The notes under the pieces: model-generated
Seen by the model: the letters and a program-made list of their open reading frames with translations, nothing else
What the model was told of the DNA's origin: nothing
Databases searched by the model: none
Position numbers and translations under genes: made by a program
Origin: Pseudomonas laurylsulfatiphila
GTDB taxonomy: Bacteria > Pseudomonadota > Gammaproteobacteria > Pseudomonadales > Pseudomonadaceae
Assembly: GCF_002934665.1 (NCBI RefSeq)
Contig: NZ_NIRS01000004.1
Coordinates: 126,501-190,500 of the forward strand
Length of the DNA: 64,000 nucleotides
Reading direction: 5' to 3'
In this document: piece by piece, positions 7,035 to 15,410 of the stretch
Layout of the letters: each line of letters begins with the position of its first letter
How positions within the stretch are numbered: position 1 is the stretch's first letter

Positions 7035-7492
7035 AAAAGCGAAAGCCCAACAATATGCGTACCCGGATAGAGCGAGCGAGCCGGGCACTGCTCAATGCCA
7101 ATCACGTCGCGGTGGTCCACATCGACCCCAGCGGACGCCAAGGGATGATCAACAGGAAGAGCTGCACGAGCATCCCGCCAGGACAACGCATGGCCGAAGC
7201 AGTCTGCGACGTTGCCCATCGCTGGACGATCTATGTCAGCGTCCAGTGTCGCGATCAACGCGGGCACCGCTACACCAAATCGGTAGAGGTCGCCCCTCAA
7301 GGCAACTATCTGGCCGCGCACCTCGAAGACGTGATCGAGGACACTTACAAAACCCTGGTCGCCGAGAGCAATCCGAATCATCGGGTCGCGTCGGGCTGGA
7401 TCGCCATTCCCGCCGAAATATCGCTGACTGAAGAGCAAGCCGCCCAGGTGTTCGATGCTGTGGGTGTCTGGGATCAGCAGAGGGCTGCATGA
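7031..7492 (+). CDS. hypothetical phage protein, coupled to the previous gene
   Basis: This 153-aa protein was not recognised. The N terminus is basic ('MKKRKPNNMRTRIERASRA'). The rest alternates beta-like and helical segments, with 'ISLTEEQAAQVFDAVGVWDQQRAA' at the end. The four-base overlap with the upstream stop indicates coupled translation. No catalytic or membrane motif can be seen. Confidence 0.65.
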   Translation: MKKRKPNNMRTRIERASRALLNANHVAVVHIDPSGRQGMINRKSCTSIPPGQRMAEAVCDVAHRWTIYVSVQCRDQRGHRYTKSVEVAPQGNYLAAHLEDVIEDTYKTLVAESNPNHRVASGWIAIPAEISLTEEQAAQVFDAVGVWDQQRAA

Positions 7493-7573
7493 GACTGATA
7501 AGCAAACTGGTCAGCGCACGGCGTCGGCCAACCTGGTTGGACATACCTGCGAGTGGAATCGAAGAGGCAGGCC

Positions 7574-7918
7574 ATGGCAACGACCGTATTGGAGCGGAAG
7601 CAGGACGAGCGGAAACGCAACAAAATGTCCGAAGAGGAGCGACTTGCACGCATCCGGTCACAGAGGGCGGCGCCTAGCCGACCGAATCGAAGCGCACAAC
7701 AGTTCACCTACGTGGCAATGAAATCGCCAAGTAGAAATGAACTTACTGTAAAACCGAACACTTCAAAGAGGTATACCACGCTTTACTGCAAACTTCATTG
7801 CAGGGCTAAGCAAAATGTCGTCAAGGACTTTTATATTACATTTAAGAAAATCAGCCGACACTTTGCTAAACTTCAGATACTCACTTCTAGCCTCGTGAAT
7901 ACTATCAAGAATAAATGA
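7574..7918 (+). CDS. phage protein whose 3' end is replaced by the RnlAB insert
   Basis: Residues 1-50 are basic and Pseudomonas-like ('VLERKQDERKRNKMSEEERLARIR'). From about base 7735 the composition turns AT-rich and the remaining codons only run antisense through rnlB. The natural gene therefore probably ended near or beyond this point, and the present C terminus is a junction product. AGGCAGG precedes the ATG at 7574. The most likely reading is a small phage gene truncated by insertion of the toxin-antitoxin cassette, so the annotated tail should not be trusted. Confidence 0.4.
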   Translation: MATTVLERKQDERKRNKMSEEERLARIRSQRAAPSRPNRSAQQFTYVAMKSPSRNELTVKPNTSKRYTTLYCKLHCRAKQNVVKDFYITFKKISRHFAKLQILTSSLVNTIKNK

Positions 7919-8134
7919 TTTCCCATCAAACTCCGCCAGGAAATATCTATTAACTTTAGTTCCATTAGCCAACAACAAATCAAAAACAACAGAACCCTTT
8001 ACAGATTGCCGATCCAACTCTTCCGATATCTCATCCAAGCACTCGAAAGGGTTATGAAAATTTGCTGCTAATACAAAAGCTGACACCCCCAGTCCGTCGG
8101 GAACTTGCGTCCTTACCAAATAGTCAGTTTTCAT
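7763..8134 (-). CDS. rnlB: RnlB-like antitoxin
   Basis: This 123-aa protein has the same length as the E. coli antitoxin RnlB as I recall it. The pattern 'FVLAANFHNPFECLDEIS', 'GSVVFDLLLANGTKVNRYF' and 'SFILDSI' fits that family. RnlB binds the RnlA ribonuclease and blocks it until phage infection removes or outpaces the antitoxin. It overlaps the rnlA stop by four bases, in the usual toxin-first order. The cassette is much more AT-rich than the phage genes on both sides, which points to separate acquisition. The family assignment rests on pattern memory and gene pairing. Confidence 0.75.
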   Translation of the reverse strand: MKTDYLVRTQVPDGLGVSAFVLAANFHNPFECLDEISEELDRQSVKGSVVFDLLLANGTKVNRYFLAEFDGKSFILDSIHEARSEYLKFSKVSADFLKCNIKVLDDILLSPAMKFAVKRGIPL

Positions 8135-9168
8135 TTTGCCAACCTCTTACATGAAGCCTCAATGAGCTCAAAGACGGCGCTTACGATTTCCTTCGCACCA
8201 ACAAAGTCCAATATTCGACTGGTAGTGCTAGGAGCATCCATATGGAATGACCTGTGGCGTTGCGCACTGTAGTACGCATAACAATCATTGATAATATCCG
8301 TTAGTTTCTCACCAACATGAGCCGCCTGATCAGGACCTAATTTGCCATCTCTGAAATAGTCACTAAAGGTTGACCGTGCAGCCGGCCGAAAATTCCCTAG
8401 TATCAAGAGATCTTTGATGAACCCCTCTAATCCGCGTAGCGCAGGAAACGCCACACAGGAGTAATCCTCGACAGGCAAATCAATTTTTGTCAACGTGAAA
8501 GCAGAGCTTAGCTGAATTCGCACAGCATCACTTATACTTGTGTGTGCAACAGGTAAAACTGCTTGCAACCCATCCTTAACTTGCTCAACAGTTAAATCAA
8601 CACCATATATCTTTGCTTGACTCTTAATTACATCTTCCAGCGAAAGCACCGAACCGAGATAATCTGTTATCAAGGATGCAAGATTTCGATACTTACCCTG
8701 AAACTGTACTGTTCCGATTTTAAAATGCTTTATTACTAAACTATCACCAAGACTTCCAACGACGCGATACATTCTGCACGTTGTACCACCATCAACCTCA
8801 CTTACTTCAGCCCCTGCCTCAGACAAAAAATCTAATATAGCCGCCACGTGTTCAGCAGGAAATTTCGGCAGAGAAACATTCAAATTTGCAGGTGTAGGGA
8901 TAACGCACTCAGCAAGCATTTTATCTGCGTAAAAAGCGAAAGTATCAGGACAGTGACCAGCAGCCTTACCGAGTGAAAATACTCCGCCTGATACTGGAAA
9001 AATCTTCATAAGAAATACATTATCTTTCACATTAAAGCGGAGATGATGCTCTTTTTCATTCTTCTTTTCGAGAACTGCATTGGACCCGCCATGCCGCTCG
9101 ATACATGGAGTAATACTTTCAAAATTAAGATTTAGGTCTTTATATTTCTTAGCTTCAGACTTACTCAT
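8131..9168 (-). CDS. rnlA: RnlA-like toxin (RNase LS family, HEPN ribonuclease)
   Basis: This 345-aa protein is close in length to E. coli RnlA (about 357). The N-terminal half contains two related alpha/beta modules, as in the RnlA TBP-like repeats. The C-terminal domain holds the HEPN catalytic motif RHRSFH (Arg304 to His309), followed by Asp311, at the same distance from the C terminus as in RnlA. RnlA degrades mRNA during phage infection and is neutralised by RnlB. It is AT-rich, on the strand opposite to the neighbouring phage genes, and sits between a truncated gene and the excisionase-like gene, so it is an inserted defence cassette. Confidence 0.8.
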   Translation of the reverse strand: MSKSEAKKYKDLNLNFESITPCIERHGGSNAVLEKKNEKEHHLRFNVKDNVFLMKIFPVSGGVFSLGKAAGHCPDTFAFYADKMLAECVIPTPANLNVSLPKFPAEHVAAILDFLSEAGAEVSEVDGGTTCRMYRVVGSLGDSLVIKHFKIGTVQFQGKYRNLASLITDYLGSVLSLEDVIKSQAKIYGVDLTVEQVKDGLQAVLPVAHTSISDAVRIQLSSAFTLTKIDLPVEDYSCVAFPALRGLEGFIKDLLILGNFRPAARSTFSDYFRDGKLGPDQAAHVGEKLTDIINDCYAYYSAQRHRSFHMDAPSTTSRILDFVGAKEIVSAVFELIEASCKRLAK

Positions 9169-9412
9169 TTATAAAATATTCCATCCATAGGAGCGCAGAT
9201 ACTACTCGATTCTGATGATGGCGAAAAGCCTCTGTCATTCCCACTACGATCCACTCGTCAGAATCTCTCCAGATACTGATAGTTCACTTTTGCCTTTTTG
9301 TAAAAAAACGAGCCGGCCATCTCCCGTGGAACGGATGCAGCAACCAAAACTTACCCACACACTCCCCCCCTCAAAGTCAGCCGCTATAGCGGCAAAGGAC
9401 AGGTTTTGCCCA

Positions 9413-9625
9413 ATGAAAAAAGAACTGATCAAGATCAGCGAGTTTCAGCGCCGGCGCTGGGGCGAGAACGGGACCCCGCAATGCCCCCAAGCGATTCGCA
9501 ACCATATCCGTAACGGCATAGTCCCCGGCGAGCAGATCGGCAAACTCTGGTACGTTGACTGGGCCGCATTCAGCCGGTCGAACGGCAACGACCTGGTGGC
9601 AATGGTATTGAAAGGAGCAGCATGA
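9413..9625 (+). CDS. excisionase-like small HTH protein
   Basis: This 70-aa protein resembles excisionases and other MerR-like winged helices: 'LIKISEFQRRRWGENGTPQCPQAIRNHIRNGIVPGEQIGKLWYVDWAAFSRS'. The helix-turn-helix near 25-40 is followed by a wing containing 'GKLWYVD'. The ATG at 9413 gives this compact fold, whereas longer versions lack support. It overlaps the integrase start by four bases (ATGA), the normal xis-int order of phages with reversed coupling. It likely directs the integrase toward excision. Confidence 0.75.
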   Translation: MKKELIKISEFQRRRWGENGTPQCPQAIRNHIRNGIVPGEQIGKLWYVDWAAFSRSNGNDLVAMVLKGAA

Positions 9626-10737
9626 TGGCCCCTCGGCCGCGCAATACTGCGAACAAGAACCTCCCGCAGAACCTCTACTTCGATGCGCGGCGCTCGACAT
9701 TTCGCTACCGTCGGCCTACCGACGGGAAGTGGTTCCAGTTCGGAACTGATCGTATCAAAGCGATCGACGCAGCGAAGCAGTTGAACCTAGAGTTTATGCG
9801 TGGCGCTGACCTGGTCGGCGCCGTGCTGAGCACATCAACCGAATCGTTTGCTGGATTCCTCGATACCTACGAGTGCAACGTCCTGCCACCACGCGAGCTC
9901 GCTAAGGGCACGCTGGGCCTATACGCGGTGCACTTCAGGCGTTTCCGCAAGCAATTCGAGGGCAAGGCGGTCGACCAGATCACGATCCGCATGATCGCGG
10001 AGATGTTGGACACCCTCACCCCGCGCACAGCCAACCAGTGCAGAGCCCTGCTGATCGACATCTTCAACCACGCCGCGGCCAAGGGCTTATGCCCGGACAA
10101 CCCTGCGGCCAGCACGATCAACCGCATCGAGAAGAAGCAACGCAAACGCCACACCGTGGACGGCCTGAAGGCCATCAGGGAGAAAGCGCCTGTCTGGCTA
10201 CAGAACGCCATCGACTTGGCCTTGATCACCGCCCAGCGCCGCACCGACATCCTCGACATGCGCTTCGACGGCATTCGGGAGGGATACCTGTATGTGGTCC
10301 AAAAGAAGACGGCGAAGGCCAGCGATGCGGCGTGGATTCGCTTTCGGGTAACCGCCGAACTGCAGTCCGTTATCAGTCGATGCCGTGACGACACTGCTTC
10401 GCCGTACCTGGTGCATCGAAAGCCTGATCGCCTGAAACAGAAGCAGGCGCAGACCAAGGACCACTGGACGAAGGTTGAGGAGCGGTATTTGACGCGAGCA
10501 TTCAAGGAGGCCAGGGGGGCGGCGAACTGTTACCCAGGATGGAAGGAAGAAGAGATGCCGGGCTTCCACGAAGTGCGAGCACTGTCGCTGCACCTGTACA
10601 AAAAAGCCGGAAAGGATGGGCAGAAAATCGCTGGCCATGCGAGTGAAGGCATGACCAAAAACTACCAGCGGGACCACCAGGAAATCATTTGGTCAGAGGC
10701 AATTCCGGACCTAAATATCAGCGAAATCACCGGGTAG
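9622..10737 (+). CDS. phage integrase, lambda-type tyrosine recombinase
   Basis: This 371-aa recombinase would integrate the prophage at tRNA-Pro. An N-terminal AP2-like arm-binding domain ('LYFDARRSTFRYRRPTDGKW') is followed by a core-binding domain (about 72-165). Catalytic residues are Arg206 (TAQRRTDIL), Lys229, His316-x-x-Arg319 (FHEVRAL), His339 (IAGHA) and Tyr348, again with a nine-residue spacing. The gene is coupled to the excisionase-like gene and reads toward the tRNA fragment at 10827-10871. Three TTTTGCGC repeats lie at its stop and may be arm sites. Confidence 0.92.
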   Translation: MMAPRPRNTANKNLPQNLYFDARRSTFRYRRPTDGKWFQFGTDRIKAIDAAKQLNLEFMRGADLVGAVLSTSTESFAGFLDTYECNVLPPRELAKGTLGLYAVHFRRFRKQFEGKAVDQITIRMIAEMLDTLTPRTANQCRALLIDIFNHAAAKGLCPDNPAASTINRIEKKQRKRHTVDGLKAIREKAPVWLQNAIDLALITAQRRTDILDMRFDGIREGYLYVVQKKTAKASDAAWIRFRVTAELQSVISRCRDDTASPYLVHRKPDRLKQKQAQTKDHWTKVEERYLTRAFKEARGAANCYPGWKEEEMPGFHEVRALSLHLYKKAGKDGQKIAGHASEGMTKNYQRDHQEIIWSEAIPDLNISEITG

Positions 10738-10767
10738 TTTTGCGCCAGTTTTGCGCGGGTTTTGCGC
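10738..10767. repeat. three TTTTGCGC direct repeats, candidate integrase arm sites
   Basis: TTTTGCGC occurs at 10738-10745, 10749-10756 and 10760-10767, exactly 11 bp apart, about one helical turn. They lie between the integrase stop and the tRNA fragment, where arm-type sites of lambda-type integrases are found. The function is inferred. Confidence 0.55.
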
Positions 10768-10777
10768 AGGCACAAAA

Positions 10778-10800
10778 AAGCCGATCTATCTGATCGGCTT
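10778..10800. terminator. hairpin between integrase and attachment site
   Basis: The stem AAGCCGATC / GATCGGCTT has a five-base loop. A run of six A residues precedes it on the + strand, so it is a rho-independent terminator for leftward transcripts and perhaps a weak one for the integrase. Confidence 0.6.
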
Positions 10801-10826
10801 AAGTGTCTGATTTTACTCAGGAATAA

Positions 10827-10871
10827 TGGTCGGGACGGAGTGATTCGAACACTCTACCCCTAGCACCCCAT
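10827..10871 (-). other. attachment site: 3' fragment of tRNA-Pro(GGG)
   Basis: On the - strand this segment reads as the 3' part of a tRNA from the anticodon loop (ATGGGGT) through GCTAG, a T arm GAGTG-TTCGAAT-CACTC, and the acceptor strand CGTCCCG, discriminator A and CCA. The anticodon-loop sequence with GGG and the ACCA end fit bacterial tRNA-Pro(GGG). No 5' half follows: upstream of the loop the sequence cannot pair. This is therefore an att remnant and not a working tRNA. It lies between two integrase genes and marks the border of two elements in the same tRNA gene. Confidence 0.8.
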
Positions 10872-11038
10872 AAAGGTGATTTTCAATCCAAAGCATTCCA
10901 GGCCAATCCAAACAACCGAGCTACAAACCCCATAGTTACTGGGATTATTTGGTTTTTTTGTCCGATAGCATCCGATAGAATCTCGTTACAGCCAATCTCA
11001 ATTGGCAACCAATTGGCAACGGGATAGACGGGTAGACA

Positions 11039-12403
11039 ATGGCGAAGATCACCGACAGGCAAATGACGGCCAAACCTGTTAGCAGCGATAAATGGCTGAG
11101 CGACGTTGCCATCTGGGGACATGGCAGCTTGGTCGCACGCATCACGCCCAGCGGTGAGCGTCTTTTCTATTTCCGCTACTCAAATAGCAACGGCGAGCGT
11201 GTCACCTACCCAATTGGTACCTATAGCCGCGATGGACTGGAAGGCACTATGACGCTTGCTGAGGCAGGCCAGCGAGCCAAAGAGCTTGCTGGCCTGCATA
11301 AGGCTGGCACCCGTGATATTCGGGAACATTTGGCAGCCGAGGAAGCGTCCCGCATTGCAGCGCGCGATGCCGAGATAGCCCGCTTAGCTTCAGAAAAGGT
11401 CGCTATAGAAGCCGAACAGGCTCGGCAGGTCGCGAGAAAAAGCGTTAGAGAGCTATTCGAGCATTGGGCCAAGGTTGACCTGATTAACCGCAAAGATAAG
11501 GGCGCAGAGGTACGTCGTATGTTTGAAAAAGACGTCCTGCCTTTCTTGGGTAATTTAGCTGTCGCAGACGTAAAAAAGGGTCATATCACAGAGGTAACTG
11601 ACTCCATGCTTGCCCGGGGAGTAAACCGCGCGGCCAAAATAGCCTTTTCACTTATGCGCCAGATGTTCCGCTTTGCAGTGGATCGCGACCTGATCGAGTA
11701 CGACCCTAGCGCCAGCATTCGAAAAGCCAAGATCGGCGGCAAGGATGTCGAACGCGACAGAGTGTTGAGTGATGAGGAAATTCGAACTCTGGCCAAACTG
11801 ACCCCCGACGCCGGCCTGCTACCATCTACTGAAGCAGCAATCTGGATTGCACTATCAACCTGTTGCCGCATAGGAGAACTGCTCGGCGCACGCTGGGAAC
11901 ATCTTAATCTAAAGCAAAGCACCTGGCTCATTCCTGCCGAAAACAGCAAGAACGGCAAACCGCACAACATCATGCTCTCGTCGTTTTCCGTTCAACAGTT
12001 CGAGCGCGTACAACGTCTTAATCGAACATCCGCTTGGTGCTACCCCAACACTGACGACAGCGGGCCGGTCTGCTCCAAAACCGTCACCAAACAACTAGGT
12101 GATAGGCAGCGCCAACCCGGCCAAGGTGTCATGACCAACCGGAGTGCCAAAGCAAAAGCCCTACTCCTTACTGGCGGAAAATGGACCCCGCACGACTTGA
12201 GGCGAACAGGCGCCACTATCATGACCGCCCTAGGCGTACTACCAGAAGTAGCTGAGCGATGCCTAAATCACACTGAAGAGAACAAGGTTAAACGCATCTA
12301 CCAGCGCCATAGCTATACGAAAGAAATGGCAGATGCCTGGTATCGTCTTGGAGATCATTTAGGCCAATTAACGTCCGTCAACACAGAACCACAGTCAATG
12401 TAG
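11039..12403 (+). CDS. P4-type integrase (tyrosine recombinase)
   Basis: This 454-aa integrase belongs to the P4 family used by genomic islands. It has an N-terminal DUF4102-like arm-binding region (about 5-95, 'FYFRYSNSNGERVTYPIGTY'), a charged helix (about 95-135), a core-binding domain (about 136-230) and the catalytic domain with Arg277 (CCRIGELLGARW), Lys304 or Lys307, His385-x-x-Arg388 (PHDLRRTG), His411 and Tyr421. It starts about 170 bases from the tRNA-Pro fragment and reads away from it, the usual geometry for P4-type islands. It marks the start of a second element. Confidence 0.93.
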   Translation: MAKITDRQMTAKPVSSDKWLSDVAIWGHGSLVARITPSGERLFYFRYSNSNGERVTYPIGTYSRDGLEGTMTLAEAGQRAKELAGLHKAGTRDIREHLAAEEASRIAARDAEIARLASEKVAIEAEQARQVARKSVRELFEHWAKVDLINRKDKGAEVRRMFEKDVLPFLGNLAVADVKKGHITEVTDSMLARGVNRAAKIAFSLMRQMFRFAVDRDLIEYDPSASIRKAKIGGKDVERDRVLSDEEIRTLAKLTPDAGLLPSTEAAIWIALSTCCRIGELLGARWEHLNLKQSTWLIPAENSKNGKPHNIMLSSFSVQQFERVQRLNRTSAWCYPNTDDSGPVCSKTVTKQLGDRQRQPGQGVMTNRSAKAKALLLTGGKWTPHDLRRTGATIMTALGVLPEVAERCLNHTEENKVKRIYQRHSYTKEMADAWYRLGDHLGQLTSVNTEPQSM

Positions 12404-12703
12404 TCGAACCCTCCGCATGAAGCCGCTGTGCGGTCCAACGGAAGCACTTGCAGCCGCTTCGCTCTTGGGGCGGTACGACCATCCGAATTGGCTGCGGATT
12501 CACCCGACGAACGCAGCACACTAAGACTTTGGGTAGCCAGGAGGAGTGTTGCAGATGGAGCAGACCCTTGGCCAGCAGAAGGCGCTGATGTGTAATATGA
12601 ATAGCCTGAGGCTATTCATTTCGTATATTTGCCCTGATCAGAAAAAGATCAAGCCACAAGCGTCATGTCGACCCAACAGCCCCAAAGTAAGGAATTGATC
12701 CAA
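12404..12703. other. intergenic region with a strong hairpin
   Basis: No credible gene was seen. ATGAATAGCC / GGCTATTCAT (12598-12620) forms a perfect 10-bp stem with a three-base loop. No T tract follows, so it may be an operator or RNA structure and not a terminator. AAGGA at about 12690 serves the next gene. Confidence 0.5.
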
Positions 12704-13402
12704 ATGACTGACACTCCAGATCTCGAGCTAGAAAACCTTCGCCAACCCCAGCAAGAGACTGCTTTTTATTTCGTAGAGAATTTAAGTCTTGACTGCACCA
12801 TCAACAACCTACTGTTTAGAATACAAGACATTGAAAAGCACGTATTCAATGAAGTAAGCACAGAGGAAAGTTTAGAGACAACAATCAGTAAAATAAAAAA
12901 CCTAGAAATAGACCACTCAACAATTGAAAACCTGAAATATGATTTTTTAAAAGTTAGCACAAAAAATAAAAGAGCAAAAACATCAACCTTTCACTCCCTC
13001 ATACACATTTCTCTCGCAAAAATAGCACAAGCGAACAATCAAGAAGTCATGGCTTGGCGCGCCGTATCCAAGGCCGAATACTACCTAGGCCTAGCAGAAG
13101 GATTGACTGACCCCTACGCTGAAATGTGCAAAAAACGCTCCCAATCAGGCGGAAAACAAAAAGCGAAGAACGCAAAAGATAAAAAGATCTTAAAAAACAA
13201 CCTTCACAACAGAATCATTGCAGCTCTTGCTGAGGTACGCTCCGACCGTGGCCACCTCCCCCCTCGAACTGTTTCAGATCTAGTAGCTACCAGACTCATT
13301 GCGGAAAGACAAGTGGGGGAAATTTCATTTTCTATGAATGAGGATGATTTGAGATCAGATATATTTAACTTAATTATAGAAAGTGCTTCCTCTCTGAAGT
13401 GA
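12704..13402 (+). CDS. hypothetical AT-rich cargo protein
   Basis: This 232-aa protein was not recognised. It is mostly helical and charged, with a Lys-rich stretch 'KKRSQSGGKQKAKNAKDKK' (about 142-160). It has no transmembrane segment. The ATG at 12704 follows AAGGA at good spacing; an upstream ATG at 12665 would add 13 residues. The AT-rich codon use contrasts with the integrase and marks foreign cargo. It stands alone, facing the convergent DUF3987 gene. Confidence 0.6.
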   Translation: MTDTPDLELENLRQPQQETAFYFVENLSLDCTINNLLFRIQDIEKHVFNEVSTEESLETTISKIKNLEIDHSTIENLKYDFLKVSTKNKRAKTSTFHSLIHISLAKIAQANNQEVMAWRAVSKAEYYLGLAEGLTDPYAEMCKKRSQSGGKQKAKNAKDKKILKNNLHNRIIAALAEVRSDRGHLPPRTVSDLVATRLIAERQVGEISFSMNEDDLRSDIFNLIIESASSLK

Positions 13403-13421
13403 CAGCCGCCATCAGCGCCTG

Positions 13422-14882
13422 CTAATAACAAAACCCCGAGAACATCATTGGGAATAGATCAACTTGCATTGTCTTTCCACATTGAGAAAGGGATACCTCC
13501 CCCTGCCTACGCAGAACTTCTAACGCACGATTCAGCCGTTCTCGCCCTCTAAGTTTATTTGGCCCATGTTGAAGAACGTAGTTTTTCGGCACATATCTTT
13601 GATTACTACTCCTATAGCGCTGCAGCCAAGAATTCAACTCAAGCGCATCGACTTCCTCCTGTGGAGGAGGCATAAATATTCTCAAGAATTCGTCTGAGCA
13701 CCACCCACACACGCTAATCGCAGCCTCAAGAGTTCCCAAGGAAATTTCGCCATCACCAAATTCAAAATACTGAAACAATGCAGCAACCCTAGCAATGTTC
13801 TCCGCAAGTTTTGACGCATGATCTCCCGCCCCTGCAAAATGACCTTGAGCTCGATTTTCAGACTCAATTGAATTAAACAACTGCAACCATCGCTCGCACG
13901 CCTCTCGCGAAAAGCATATTATTTTCTTCTCTTTTTTAGAGCCACTTTGTGACTCGACATTTTCATTCAGAAGCTCGGTCAATCTAGCCGCGAACCGATC
14001 CCGATATTCCCAGGAAACAGTGCAATTTCGGAGGAAGCGACTACCTTGCGTCGAAACCGGACGACAAACTAAAAAGCGTGCCCACAACCCAGAACCACGA
14101 CTCATCTCACCTCGGCGCTCCATATAGACCTTAAATGCACTTTCTTGCACCATCATTCATACGGTCAGGCGTGCACCGGAGAGCTCGTAGCTTTCCTTCG
14201 ACACTCGATCAACAGTGATAGAGTCACCACTCCAAATAGCATTCTGCTTTGACAAGTCATTAAATGCCCGCCCAGTTAAAACCCCACCCCCTTCGCTAGA
14301 AATCAAGCCTGCTGTTGGAAAATCTTGGTGCATCCCCCGAAACAATGCTTCCGAGCTTGAGTCGTCATAAAGCAATTTTAACTTCTTCGGCTTGACCGGC
14401 GCAGCACTGTCCACTTTAAGTAAATCGGCTTCCACCTTCGCTGAGCACTCCCCTTTGGTCACTTTTTTCTTAATACACCTCATGATACTCTTACGCTTAA
14501 TATCAGAAATTTCCTGCGATACTCCCCACAACCTTAAACATTCCTCATGAGCTTTAATCTGATCTCTCTGAAACTTTCGTATTGGTTCTAAAAAAACGTT
14601 CTCCGACGTCGTTTTTCGCTCCCCCGAATTAGCAATAGAAAGTAACATCAACGATGTTGGCACACATTGTCCGTTAGGTTTGCGAACATCAATTAGTCCC
14701 TGCGCAACAACAGCGATGGCTGTCATTGCACCGAAAAGCACTAGCGCTCTGGGGGCTTGTACGTTGTTCTGGGCCTCGCTAACTGCAGCCTCCAACAAAG
14801 GGAGCGGCATTGGCATTGACACTGGGAGTCCACTTCCCGGCAGTGGCGGATGGAAAAAGCCTGAGCTCAATACGTTCATCAC
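13422..14882 (-). pseudogene. DUF3987 family (YfjI-like) gene split by an in-frame stop
   Basis: Two consecutive reading frames (14882-14157 and 14156-13422) lie in the same frame and are separated by one TGA directly followed by ATG. The junction reads 'GARLTV'-stop-'MMVQESAFK'. In DUF3987 proteins this is a continuous strand, usually a short residue in place of the stop. Together they give about 485 aa, the normal family length. The first half has a P-loop-like 'LSIANSGERKTTSEN' (about 80-94) and 'SSEGGGVLTG'. DUF3987 proteins are linked to primase/helicase functions in islands. TGA-ATG could still allow reinitiation, giving two subunits. Otherwise it is a nonsense mutation. Confidence 0.75.
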
Positions 14883-15175
14883 TTGGAGCGCCCCCTTTCA
14901 GCAGTGAAATTGCCACTGTCTGGGTTGAGCGAACAACCATCTACCCCTCCTCTGGTAGCAGCCACCCGTAAATCAATCCAGTGGCATATGTCAGACTCGA
15001 GCCACCCTACTGCTGAGCAGCCCAAGCTGATTGGCCTAGGAAATGAGCTGTCATACCTTGGTGACTTGGGATTCATCCGGTCATAGATGGTTGACCGTCC
15101 CAGCCCCAAGCGGTCCGTGACTTGCCGCAGACGCAGCACTCGTACGACTGCTTGACCTCTTTGTTCTCCTGTCAT
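14879..15175 (-). CDS. AlpA-family regulator / excisionase-like protein
   Basis: This 98-aa protein carries an AlpA-type winged helix: 'VLRLRQVTDRLGLGRSTIYDRM' with recognition helix 'RSTIYDRM', and then 'FPRPISLGCSAVGWLESDICHWI', the hallmark P-x-x-x-x-x-x-x-W-x-x-x-(E/D)-I-x-x-W pattern. AlpA proteins activate or serve as excisionase factors for P4-type integrases. It overlaps the DUF3987 start by four bases, forming an operon. The first few residues may be over-extended because a GTG at about residue 10 is an alternative start. Confidence 0.85.
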   Translation of the reverse strand: MTGEQRGQAVVRVLRLRQVTDRLGLGRSTIYDRMNPKSPRYDSSFPRPISLGCSAVGWLESDICHWIDLRVAATRGGVDGCSLNPDSGNFTAERGRSK

Positions 15176-15410
15176 TGCCCGATTCTCCTCGGTGTTTTGC
15201 TCGACAGGGCGACTCTAAGTGGCGAACACAGAGGAGTCTTGTGCGCTGCTTAAAGTATTTTTTTTCATTTCGGATTTTCGTGTGTAACCCATAAACTGAG
15301 GGATTGAATCAAAGCCCGAATTACCGTGAAGACAGGAGCGCATCAATGATTGAGCAATCCCTAGCGGTAGGCGGACGATTGCACCGCTGATCCGTCATGG
15401 GAGCTCCGCA

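Noticed and set aside
7489..7677. 62-codon ORF starting at ATGA overlap after the 153-aa gene
   Set aside because: The start is well placed, but the frame overlaps the better 7574 frame for over 100 bases and shows no family; it may be a decayed gene. Left out as unsupported.
10778..10871. Complete tRNA gene near the integrase
   Set aside because: Only the 3' half from the anticodon loop can fold; the 5' acceptor and D arm are absent, so it is an att fragment.
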